A stretch of 38,451 bases of DNA from Planctomycetota bacterium. GTDB lineage: Bacteria; Planctomycetota; B15-G4; JADJEK01. The stretch covers positions 1 through 38,451 of the forward strand of contig JACQZJ010000013.1 of NCBI GenBank assembly GCA_016213895.1, in the 5' to 3' direction. A program made the translations under genes and the position numbers. The notes below the pieces were generated by a model. It searched no databases and was not told the origin of the DNA. It worked only from the letters and a program-made list of their open reading frames with translations. Positions 1-5,659 of this stretch are shown in pieces; the stretch's first letter is position 1, and each line of letters starts with the position of its first letter.

Positions 1-392
1 CTGTGATCGATGTAGCTGGCGCCCCGGAAGCGGTGCCGCGCGGACAGGTACAGGCTCACGCGGGCGCGGGTGATCAGGTTGTTGATCCTGCCGCTGATCA
101 TGCGTTCGTGCTCGAGCGCCGCTTCGAAGCAGGCCTGCGGGCCCTGCCACTCGGCCGGCGGGCGCTCGATGGCGTCGAGGAGCACGCGGCCGCCGCGTTC
201 GACGATGAAGTCGAACAGCTTCTGGACGTGCACGTTCTCCTCCGCCGCCTGCACCCGCATCCAGTGCGCGCAGCCCGCCAGGTCGAGCGACTCGAAGTAG
301 GCGGACATCGCGAGATAAAGATGTGACGAGTGGATCTCCGCGCCGATCTGCCCGTTCAGGGCGTCGCGCATTCGGTTGCTGATCGAAGCCAT
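1..392 (-). CDS. Ferritin, partial (C-terminus beyond window edge)
   Basis: Non-heme bacterial ferritin that stores iron as a ferric core. The frame runs from an ATG at 392 off the window edge, giving 130 residues of about 165-175. The family pattern is visible: a first-helix Glu in GAEIHSSHLYLAM, a second-helix pair in AAEENVHVQKLFDF, and EHERM in the third helix, i.e. the ferroxidase Glu/Glu-His/Glu arrangement of FtnA-type ferritins. AGGAGG lies 8-13 bases upstream of the ATG. It follows the superoxide dismutase gene by 33 bases and appears to be the third gene of a peroxiredoxin-SOD-ferritin operon. Sequestering iron while superoxide and peroxide are removed limits Fenton chemistry. No heme-ligand Met of bacterioferritin was identified, so FtnA-like is preferred. 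Confidence 0.9.
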   Translation of the reverse strand, partial: MASISNRMRDALNGQIGAEIHSSHLYLAMSAYFESLDLAGCAHWMRVQAAEENVHVQKLFDFIVERGGRVLLDAIERPPAEWQGPQACFEAALEHERMISGRINNLITRARVSLYLSARHRFRGASYIDH

Positions 393-425
393 GTGTTCAC
401 CGCCTCCTGGCCGAGGGATCAGCCG

Positions 426-1028
426 TCACTTCACGTTCTTCATGTTCGCCAGGACGAAGTCCCAGTTGACCAGGTGGTCCAGGAAGGTCTTGACGAAGTC
501 GGGGCGGCGGTTCTGGTAGTCCAGGTAGTAGGCGTGCTCCCACACGTCGAGCGTGAAGAGCGGCGTCTTGCCGTCCGTCATGGGGTTGCCTGCGTTCGAA
601 GTCTGGACGATCTCGAGCTTGCCGCCGCTCGCCGTGAGCCAGGTCCAGCCGCTGCCGAACAGCGTGGTCGCCTTGGTGGAAAACTCCTCCTTGAACTTGT
701 CGAAGCCGCCGAAGGCCTGGACGAGGCGGTCCTTCACCTTGGCGGGCGGCTCGCCGCCGCCGCCGGGCCGCATGCTGTTCCAGAAGAAGGTGTGGTTCCA
801 CACCTGCGCGGCGTTGTTGAACACGCCCTTCTTGGCCGCGTCGTTGACCGTCTCCTGGATGATCTCCGGCAGGGACTTCCTCGCCAGCGGCGAGCCGTCG
901 ACGAGCTTGTTCAGGTTGTTGACGTAAGCCGCGTGGTGCTTGCCGTGGTGGAAGCTGAAGGTCTTGGCCGAGACGTGCGGCTCGAGCGCGTCGCTGGACC
1001 AGGGAAGGGGAGGCAGTTCGAAGGTCAT
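426..1028 (-). CDS. sodB: Superoxide dismutase, Fe/Mn family (probably Fe)
   Basis: Disproportionates superoxide to O2 and H2O2 in the cytoplasm. At 200 aa it is full length, and it begins like E. coli SodB (MTFELPPLPW). The metal ligands are visible: H27 in FHHGKHH, H79 in AAQVWNHTFFW, and D161/H165 in DVWEHAYY. The outer-sphere Gln sits at position 75 in AAQVWNH, which is the iron-enzyme position, so Fe is favoured over Mn; cambialism cannot be excluded. It lies 25 bases after the peroxiredoxin stop and 33 bases before ferritin. The H2O2 it makes would be removed by the peroxiredoxin encoded just upstream. Expression probably comes from the sigma54 promoter ahead of the peroxiredoxin gene. 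Confidence 0.95.
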   Translation of the reverse strand: MTFELPPLPWSSDALEPHVSAKTFSFHHGKHHAAYVNNLNKLVDGSPLARKSLPEIIQETVNDAAKKGVFNNAAQVWNHTFFWNSMRPGGGGEPPAKVKDRLVQAFGGFDKFKEEFSTKATTLFGSGWTWLTASGGKLEIVQTSNAGNPMTDGKTPLFTLDVWEHAYYLDYQNRRPDFVKTFLDHLVNWDFVLANMKNVK

Positions 1029-1053
1029 CTTTGATTCTCCTCGTGTGCTTCTT

Positions 1054-1650
1054 TCACTTGCCGTGCTTTGAGAGGTAGCGGGCCACGCCCTCGGGCGTGG
1101 GCTTCATGGCGTCCTCGCCCTCGTGCCAGTCGGCCGGGCAGACCTCACCGTGCTTCTCGAGGTGCTGCAGCGCGCGCAGCATGCGCAGCTCCTCGTCGAT
1201 GTTGCGGCCGAGGCCGAGGTCGTTGATCACCAGGTGCTTCACCACGCCCTGCCGGTCGATCAGGAAGGTGCCGCGGTAGGCGATGCCCGCGCCGTCGAGC
1301 AGGACGCCGTAGTCCCTGGAGATCTGCTTGGTCAGGTCGGCGACCAGCGGGAACTGGACGTTGCCGATGCCGCCCTTCTCGACCGGCGTGTGCTTCCAGG
1401 CCACGTGGCTGAACTGGCTGTCCACCGACACGCCCACGACCTCGGCGCCGAGTTCCTTGAAGTCGGCGATCCGGCGGTTGAAGGCGAGGATCTCGGTCGG
1501 GCAGACGAAGGTGAAGTCGAGGGGGTAGAAGAACAGGACGACGTACTTGCCCTTCAGGCTGCTCAGGGTGAAGGCCGGGTCGATGGTGTTGTCCGGCATC
1601 ACGGCGGTCGCCTTGAAGTCAGGAGCGGACTTGCCGATCAGGTCGCACAT
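1054..1650 (-). CDS. 2-Cys peroxiredoxin (AhpC/Prx1 type)
   Basis: Thiol peroxidase that reduces H2O2 and organic peroxides. At 198 aa it is full length. The peroxidatic Cys50 lies in [12 protein letters not shown] and the resolving Cys171 in EVCPADW; the GGIGN loop typical of sensitive Prx1/AhpC enzymes is at 93-97. The frame stays open 237 bases further upstream, but the ATG at 1650 is chosen because family homology starts there and AGAGGAAG lies at the correct distance. It is the first gene of a peroxiredoxin-SOD-ferritin operon. No AhpF or thioredoxin reductase is adjacent, so the electron donor is unknown; the neighbouring rubredoxins are possible but unproven. A sigma54 promoter at 1752-1767 and three palindromic upstream sites at 1841-1906 indicate activator-dependent expression. 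Confidence 0.94.
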   Translation of the reverse strand: MCDLIGKSAPDFKATAVMPDNTIDPAFTLSSLKGKYVVLFFYPLDFTFVCPTEILAFNRRIADFKELGAEVVGVSVDSQFSHVAWKHTPVEKGGIGNVQFPLVADLTKQISRDYGVLLDGAGIAYRGTFLIDRQGVVKHLVINDLGLGRNIDEELRMLRALQHLEKHGEVCPADWHEGEDAMKPTPEGVARYLSKHGK

Positions 1651-1751
1651 AGTGTCTTCCTCTTTAGCTGAGAAGTGGGGACGCGCCCCGGTGTACTTGG
1701 AGGCCGGTGCCCGGCCTTCTTGTTGTCTGGAACGAGGGTCGCCAGAGGTAA

Positions 1752-1767
1752 AGCAGTTTGCGTGCCG
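1752..1767 (-). promoter_or_regulatory. Sigma54 (-24/-12) promoter of the peroxiredoxin operon
   Basis: The minus strand reads CGGCACGCAAACTGCT, against the consensus TGGCACG-N4-TTGCW (10 of 12 positions). The invariant GG and GC are spaced exactly as required. The predicted transcription start is near 1741, leaving a leader of about 90 bases before the ATG at 1650. Sigma54 promoters need a bacterial enhancer-binding protein, and one is encoded at 4070-5659. Confidence 0.75.
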
Positions 1768-1840
1768 CTCGCGCTGTTCCCCATAACTCCATTTCGACCC
1801 TGCCCTTGCGACCGCACCGTCACCCGTTCGGGCGGCGCGG

Positions 1841-1906
1841 TCGCGACATGTCGCGATGCCTGACCGCGACATGTCGCGAAAAGTCACGGGTACGCGACAT
1901 CTCGCG
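1841..1906. promoter_or_regulatory. Three CGCG-N6-CGCG palindromes: candidate upstream activating sites
   Basis: Site A, 1841-1856, is the perfect 16-base palindrome TCGCGACATGTCGCGA. Site B, 1865-1878, is CGCGACATGTCGCG. Site C, 1893-1906, is CGCGACATCTCGCG with one central change. Their centres lie about 107, 130 and 158 bases upstream of the predicted start of the peroxiredoxin operon, the usual range for enhancer sites of sigma54 activators. The same motif recurs before the ferritin-like gene, the rubrerythrin gene and the activator gene. The cluster sits between the rubredoxin stop and the peroxiredoxin promoter. Binding by the NorR-like protein is inference. Confidence 0.72.
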
Positions 1907-1909
1907 GCG

Positions 1910-2071
1910 TCACGGCTCAGGCGCGAATTCCGACTGGGTCGCGCCGCAGACCGGGCAGACCCAGCTCTCGGGCAGGTCCTCGAACGCGGTTCCAGGTTGG
2001 ACCCCGTTTTCAGGGTCGCCGTCCTCCGGGATGTACACGTAGCCGCACGGACCGCAGAAGTACCTCTTCAT
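1910..2071 (-). CDS. Rubredoxin
   Basis: One-iron electron carrier of 53 residues: starts [13 protein letters not shown] and ends EFAPEP. It has the two rubredoxin knuckles CGPCG (Cys6, Cys9) and CPVCG (Cys39, Cys42), with the conserved Y[17 protein letters not shown] segment between them and DLPESWVCP. It is a complete single-domain rubredoxin. It starts 21 bases after the rubrerythrin stop and is probably co-transcribed with it; rubredoxin is the usual electron donor to rubrerythrin. The ribosome-binding site is weak (AGGCAGG close to the ATG, GAGGG further off), so translation may be coupled to rubrerythrin. The gene ends only four bases before palindrome C. Confidence 0.95.
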   Translation of the reverse strand: MKRYFCGPCGYVYIPEDGDPENGVQPGTAFEDLPESWVCPVCGATQSEFAPEP

Positions 2072-2092
2072 GCGCCTGCCTGCAGGTTCCCT

Positions 2093-2668
2093 CTACCAGT
2101 TCTCGGCGAGCAGCTCGAAGTGCGCCTGCGGGTGGGCGCACGCCGGGCAGGCGCCGGGCGCCTCCGTGACTTCGTGCAGGTAGCCGCAGTTGCGGCAGCG
2201 CCAGACGACCTTCTCCTTCTTCTTGAAGACCGTGCCCGCCTCGACGTTGGCCAGCAGCCCGCGGTAGCGCTTCTCGTGCTGCTTCTCGGCCACGCTGATG
2301 GTCTCGAAGGCGCGGGCGATCGCCTCGAAGCCCTCCTTGCGCGCGATGCTCGCGAACTCGGGGTAGAGGGCGGTCCATTCGTGGTGTTCGCCGGCCGCCG
2401 CGGCCGCGAGGTTCTCGGCCGTGCCGCGGATGACGCCCGCCGGGAAGCTCGCGCGCACCTCGACCTCGCCCCCTTCGAGGAAGCTGAAGAAGCGCTTCGC
2501 GTGCTCCTTCTCCTGGTTGGCGGTCTCCTCGAAGATGTCCGCGATCTGGACGAGCCCTTCCTTGCGCGCGGCGCCGGCAGCGTACGTGTAGCGGTTTCGC
2601 GCCTGCGACTCGCCGGCGAAGGCCGCAAGCAGGTTCTTCTCGGTCGCGCTTCCCTTCAGACTGGCCAT
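2093..2668 (-). CDS. Rubrerythrin
   Basis: NAD(P)H-linked H2O2 reductase of the cytoplasm, fed by rubredoxin. 191 aa with the two classical domains. The four-helix diiron domain has ligands E20 (GESQARNRY), E53 and H56 (NQEKEHAKRF), E94/E97 (GEHHEWT), and E128 with H131 (AEKQHEKRY). The C-terminal rubredoxin domain has C158/C161 (CRNCG) and C174/C177 (CPACA). The start at 2668 is chosen over an in-frame ATG 84 bases upstream because AAGAGGAG precedes it and family homology starts there. Rubredoxin follows 21 bases later. A sigma54 promoter lies at 2748-2763 with an upstream palindrome at 2858-2871, so it appears to belong to the same regulon as the peroxiredoxin operon. Confidence 0.95.
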   Translation of the reverse strand: MASLKGSATEKNLLAAFAGESQARNRYTYAAGAARKEGLVQIADIFEETANQEKEHAKRFFSFLEGGEVEVRASFPAGVIRGTAENLAAAAAGEHHEWTALYPEFASIARKEGFEAIARAFETISVAEKQHEKRYRGLLANVEAGTVFKKKEKVVWRCRNCGYLHEVTEAPGACPACAHPQAHFELLAENW

Positions 2669-2747
2669 GTGCCGCGCTCCTCTTGGTGGGTTGGTCGAGG
2701 CGGGACATCCGCCCGGACCCGGTATCCTCGCGGCTTCGCTCCGCGAG

Positions 2748-2763
2748 AGCAAGCCGTCAGCCA
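2748..2763 (-). promoter_or_regulatory. Sigma54 (-24/-12) promoter of rubrerythrin-rubredoxin
   Basis: The minus strand reads TGGCTGACGGCTTGCT: TGGC and TTGCT are exact and the GG/GC spacing is correct (9 of 12 consensus positions). The predicted start is near 2737, about 70 bases ahead of the rubrerythrin ATG. A 7-bp stem (2727-2747, loop of 7) lies at the start of the transcript; its role is unknown. Confidence 0.65.
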
Positions 2764-2857
2764 GAGCTCGTGGGGCGCAGAGCTTCGTGCGAGGCTGCGG
2801 GCGCTCCAGGCCCGATCACGGCGAACGACGAGCGGGGTGACGTCTGCTGAAGGGGGA

Positions 2858-2871
2858 CGCGCGGAAACGCG
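2858..2871. promoter_or_regulatory. CGCG-N6-CGCG candidate activator site before rubrerythrin
   Basis: CGCGCGGAAACGCG, embedded in a GACGCG...CGCGTC palindrome with perfect 6-base arms. Its centre is about 127 bases upstream of the predicted rubrerythrin start, nearly the same place as the middle site of the peroxiredoxin operon. A lone CGCG half-site (2887-2890) falls where the distal site would be. The rest of 2764-2938 shows nothing else recognisable. Confidence 0.5.
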
Positions 2872-2938
2872 TCGACGGGGAATCGGCGCGGAGACGTTGG
2901 GGGAGCGTGAACGCGTAGATTGCCGGAAGCCGGGTTCT

Positions 2939-3277
2939 CTACCCCCACTTGCCCTCGCCCACGTGACTCTGCATCTCCGTCATCGAGAGCTTCATGATCT
3001 GGTAGGTGTGCTCGAGGCACTTGCGGTAGACGTCCGCGCAGCCGGGATCGAGGTCGTCGGCGAGGCCGTCCTTGCAGGCGCGCTCAATGCGGCGGCCCAG
3101 GTCCACGAGCAGACAGAGCACGGCGTTGCCGTGGCGCGAGCGCTCCACGGCATCGGCCGCGTCGTCGTCCAGGAGCGCAAAACGCGCGGCGGCCGCCGCG
3201 CACTTGGGGCAGCGCTGCGGCGGACCGTCGCCGTCGTGAATGAACCCGCAGACTCCGCACTTCCACTTCTTGTTCAT
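2939..3277 (-). CDS. Small rubredoxin-like zinc-ribbon/iron protein with helical C-terminus
   Basis: 112 aa. The N-terminal 30 residues form a minimal rubredoxin-like knuckle pair, CGVCGF (Cys7, Cys10) and CPKCA (Cys23, Cys26), of the short type seen at the end of rubrerythrins. The remaining 80 residues are predicted helical and contain two isolated Cys and no evident diiron motif. The family is not recognised beyond the rubredoxin-like domain. It starts 72 bases after the ferritin-like gene stop and is probably read from the same sigma54 promoter. It might shuttle electrons to the neighbouring diiron proteins; this is inference. GAGGTG precedes the ATG. An 8-bp GC-rich hairpin (3292-3312) lies just upstream of the ribosome-binding site. 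Confidence 0.75.
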   Translation of the reverse strand: MNKKWKCGVCGFIHDGDGPPQRCPKCAAAAARFALLDDDAADAVERSRHGNAVLCLLVDLGRRIERACKDGLADDLDPGCADVYRKCLEHTYQIMKLSMTEMQSHVGEGKWG

Positions 3278-3291
3278 GGCTTCACCTCGCG

Positions 3292-3312
3292 GCCGCGGCG
3301 CATGGCCGCGGC
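3292..3312 (-). repeat. Hairpin in the short intergenic region before the rubredoxin-like gene
   Basis: Two copies of the self-complementary octamer GCCGCGGC are separated by five bases, giving an 8-bp stem just upstream of the GAGGTG ribosome-binding site of the gene at 2939-3277. It could attenuate read-through from, or stabilise the end of, the upstream gene. No T-run follows, so it is not a standard terminator. Confidence 0.4.
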
Positions 3313-3349
3313 GTTTCTGCGGATCGAAGGGCGAATGGCGCCGGAGCGA

Positions 3350-3793
3350 TCAAGCGCCGGACGAGCGGGACATGCCCTTCTTGATCTGCCCGAGCTGATC
3401 GAGCAGGCCGTCGTGCTTCTTCTCGTCGTTCAGGAGGTAGTCGAGCATCTGCTTGTGGATCGGCGACCATGCCTCCTCCCTCAGCTCCTCGGCGAGCTTG
3501 AGCGTCTGCTTCTCCATCTTGTCGTGCAGCTCGATCTTCTCCCAGATGTTCGCCAGGTCCTCGCGGGACACGTTCACGTTTTCCCAGGTCACGCTGTCGA
3601 CGAGGAACTGCTGCACGCGGTGGTGCATGAGCGAGTCGTGGCGGATGATCTCCATGATCATGCGGACGAAGGGGTTGGTGGTCTCCTCCATGATCTCCGC
3701 GGTCATGTTCATGCTCTCGCGCTCGATCCCTTGCCAGCGGCGCAGGGTGTTCACGAACTTCTCGACGCGCTCGGGTCCTGACTTCTTGGGCAT
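3350..3793 (-). CDS. Ferritin-like four-helix protein (candidate diiron)
   Basis: 147 aa, strongly helical. Carboxylate/His pairs occur in the order expected of a ferritin-like bundle: ERESMNMTAEIMEE, then EIIRHDSLMHHRVQQF, then EKIELHDKMEK, then NDEKKHDGLLDQL. This E...ExxH...E...ExxH spacing suggests a diiron site, but the exact ligands cannot be fixed by eye, and the protein is not a standard ferritin or rubrerythrin. A sigma54 promoter lies at 3888-3903, with candidate activator sites at 3979-3992 and 4031-4044. It is the gene directly divergent from the NorR-like activator, the position held by norV in E. coli, so it is probably the primary target. No clear Shine-Dalgarno other than GAGGAGAG close to the ATG. 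Confidence 0.75.
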   Translation of the reverse strand: MPKKSGPERVEKFVNTLRRWQGIERESMNMTAEIMEETTNPFVRMIMEIIRHDSLMHHRVQQFLVDSVTWENVNVSREDLANIWEKIELHDKMEKQTLKLAEELREEAWSPIHKQMLDYLLNDEKKHDGLLDQLGQIKKGMSRSSGA

Positions 3794-3887
3794 GGAGTCC
3801 TCTCCTCGTGCTGTGGGCCCGCGTTCGCGGCCCAGGTGACTGGTTCTTCCGCGGAGGAGCTCCTGCTCCGTCCGTCTCCTAGTCTAA

Positions 3888-3903
3888 CGCAGATGGCGTG
3901 CCA
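3888..3903 (-). promoter_or_regulatory. Sigma54 (-24/-12) promoter of the ferritin-like gene
   Basis: The minus strand reads TGGCACGCCATCTGCG. The -24 block TGGCACG is perfect and the GC of the -12 block is correctly spaced (10 of 12). The predicted start is near 3877, with a leader of about 84 bases. An imperfect inverted repeat AGTGT-N6-ACACT (3913-3928) lies between promoter and activator sites; its factor is unknown. Confidence 0.75.
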
Positions 3904-3978
3904 GGTACACGAAGTGTTCTAAGACACTGGAGCAAGAAGATTTAGACGAAGGCACCTACGAAACCACCCGGGAACGAT

Positions 3979-4044
3979 CGCGATAGTTGGCGATGCGGGT
4001 TCTTGGAATCCCGCGATCGAGCGGCTATACCGCGATATTTCGCG
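3979..4044. promoter_or_regulatory. Candidate activator sites between the ferritin-like gene and norR
   Basis: 3979-3992 is CGCGATAGTTGGCG (one mismatch in the second arm) and 4031-4044 is CGCGATATTTCGCG (perfect arms). Their centres are about 108 and 160 bases upstream of the predicted ferritin-like gene start, matching the first and third sites of the peroxiredoxin operon (107 and 158) within two bases. The second site overlaps the expected transcription start of the activator gene, which would allow autorepression as described for E. coli NorR. Confidence 0.65.
4003..4031 (+). promoter_or_regulatory. Possible sigma70-type promoter of the NorR-like gene
   Basis: TTGGAA (4003-4008) and TATACC (4026-4031) are spaced 17 bases apart; each matches 4 of 6 consensus positions. 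The predicted start is near 4038, inside the palindrome at 4031-4044 and about 30 bases before the GTG start codon. Confidence 0.4.
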
Positions 4045-4069
4045 AACCGACCTTGGCCTCGGAGGAGCC

Positions 4070-5659
4070 GTGCCAACGAAGCTGCGGAACATCCTCGACT
4101 TGACGCGGGACGTGCAGGCCGCCGCGGGTATGGGCGCCACGGTCGAACAAGTGAACGACCTGCTCGGCCGCGCCGTGGAGGCGCTCGGCAGGCTCGTGCC
4201 CTTCGACCTCGCCACGATCATGGAACTCGAGGGCGAGGAGCTGGCGGTGCGCGTGGCGCGCGGCGCGCTCGCCGGCCCGGCCGTGGAGCGCCACCGCCTG
4301 CGGCTGCAGGACTTTCCCGCCATCCAGAAGCTCCTGAGGGACGACCACGCGCGCGCCTTCCGGGAGAGCGACCATCGCGACGGCGACGGCGACGCGTTCG
4401 ACGGCGTGCTCGACCTTCCCCACGGCCACTCGTGCATGGTCGTGCCGCTGCGCGTGAAGTCCGACGCGCTCGGCATCATGACCTTCGACCGCCGCGTGTG
4501 CCAGGAGTACGCGCCGGCCGTGGTGGAGCTGGCCGACGTGTTCGGCAAGCTGCTCGCCGTGGCCATGAGCTACGGCGAGCAGTCCGCGCTCTTGAAGCGG
4601 CTCGGCGACCAGCTCGTGGAGCAGAACCGCCTGCTCGGCGAACGCGTCGAGGGCCGGGTAGAGGCCTGCAGCATGCTGGAGGCGTGCCGCAGCCCGGCCA
4701 TGCTGCAGGTGGTGCATCTCGCGCGGCAGGTGGCCGCCGCAGGCACGCCGGTGCTCGTCACCGGCGAGACCGGCACGGGCAAGGAGGTGCTGGCCAACGC
4801 GATCCACGGCTGGAGCCCGCGCGCCGGCCGCCCCCTGGTCGGCATCAACTGCGCCGCGCTGCCGCCGAACCTGATCGAAAGCGAGCTGTTCGGCCACGTG
4901 AAGGGCGCCTTCAGCGGCGCCACGGCCCAGCGCATGGGACGCTTCCAGGCGGCGAACAGCGGCACCCTCTTCCTCGACGAGATCGGCGAGCTGCCCGTCG
5001 ACCTGCAGGCGAAGATCCTGCGCGCGCTGCAGGAAGGCTGTTTCGAGCCCGTGGGCAGCGACCGCACCGTGCGCGTGGACGTGCGCCTCATCGCGGCCAC
5101 CAACCTCGACCTGCTCGCGGCCGTGGCGAGCGGCCGCTTCCGCCAGGATCTCTACTACCGCCTGGCGGTCTTCCCCATCCACGTGCCGCCGCTGCGCAAC
5201 CGGCGCGAGGACGTCGCGGGCATCGCCGCGAGCTTCCTCGCGTCGCTCGCGCGCCGCACCGGCCGCGGGCCGTGGCGGCTTTCCGAGCGCGCGTTGCGCT
5301 GGCTCGAGGAGCAGGAGTGGCGCGGCAACGTGCGCGAGCTGGTCAACGCGCTGGAGCGCGCCACGATCCTGAGCCGCGGAGCGGAGCTGGATTTGGCCGC
5401 GAGCGCGGACCTCGCGGCCGGCGCGCCGCCGCTCTGCGCGCCCGCGCCGGACGCGGCTGAGGGGCCGCTTCCGACGCTCGAGGAGATGGAGCGCCGCCAC
5501 ATCCGGCGTGCGCTCGAGCTGACCGGCGGCAGGCTCTACGGGCCGGCGGGCTCGGCCCGCCTGCTCGGCATCAACCCGAGCACCCTGAGAAGCCGCATGC
5601 AGAAGCTCGGGCTCGGCCGCGCCCGCGACCACCGGGCTACCGGTCGAACCAGTTCCTGA
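4070..5659 (+). CDS. norR: NorR-like sigma54-dependent transcriptional activator (GAF-AAA+-Fis HTH)
   Basis: 529 aa. The N-terminal GAF domain (about 20-170) aligns with E. coli NorR: DAFDG (D108, D111), HSC (H120, C122) and MTFD (D140) match NorR Asp96, Asp99, His111, Cys113 and Asp131, residues assigned to the NO-binding mononuclear iron site. The AAA+ domain (about 205-440) has Walker A GETGTGKE (232-239), Walker B LFLDEIGE (300-307), and a sigma54-contacting loop GAFSGA (279-284) where GAFTGA is usual. A Fis-type helix-turn-helix is at 470-515. The GTG start has GGAGGA six bases before it. It is divergent from the ferritin-like gene and overlaps the end of sdhB by 23 bases, convergently. 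Likely role: NO- or iron-responsive activation of the three sigma54 units upstream. The canonical targets norVW are absent from the window. Confidence 0.85.
   Translation: MPTKLRNILDLTRDVQAAAGMGATVEQVNDLLGRAVEALGRLVPFDLATIMELEGEELAVRVARGALAGPAVERHRLRLQDFPAIQKLLRDDHARAFRESDHRDGDGDAFDGVLDLPHGHSCMVVPLRVKSDALGIMTFDRRVCQEYAPAVVELADVFGKLLAVAMSYGEQSALLKRLGDQLVEQNRLLGERVEGRVEACSMLEACRSPAMLQVVHLARQVAAAGTPVLVTGETGTGKEVLANAIHGWSPRAGRPLVGINCAALPPNLIESELFGHVKGAFSGATAQRMGRFQAANSGTLFLDEIGELPVDLQAKILRALQEGCFEPVGSDRTVRVDVRLIAATNLDLLAAVASGRFRQDLYYRLAVFPIHVPPLRNRREDVAGIAASFLASLARRTGRGPWRLSERALRWLEEQEWRGNVRELVNALERATILSRGAELDLAASADLAAGAPPLCAPAPDAAEGPLPTLEEMERRHIRRALELTGGRLYGPAGSARLLGINPSTLRSRMQKLGLGRARDHRATGRTSS

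Noticed and set aside
1054-1887. A longer peroxiredoxin starting at 1887
   Set aside because: The extra 79 codons have no family similarity and would include two of the palindromes and the sigma54 promoter; a good ribosome-binding site precedes the ATG at 1650.
3913-3928. AGTGTTCTAAGACACT inverted repeat as a NorR or FNR site
   Set aside because: It fits neither the local CGCG-N6-CGCG motif nor TTGA-N6-TCAA; left as an unexplained repeat between promoter and activator sites.
4012-4025. CGCGATCGAGCGGC as a middle activator site before the ferritin-like gene
   Set aside because: Only the first arm matches, and its position differs from the middle site of the other units.
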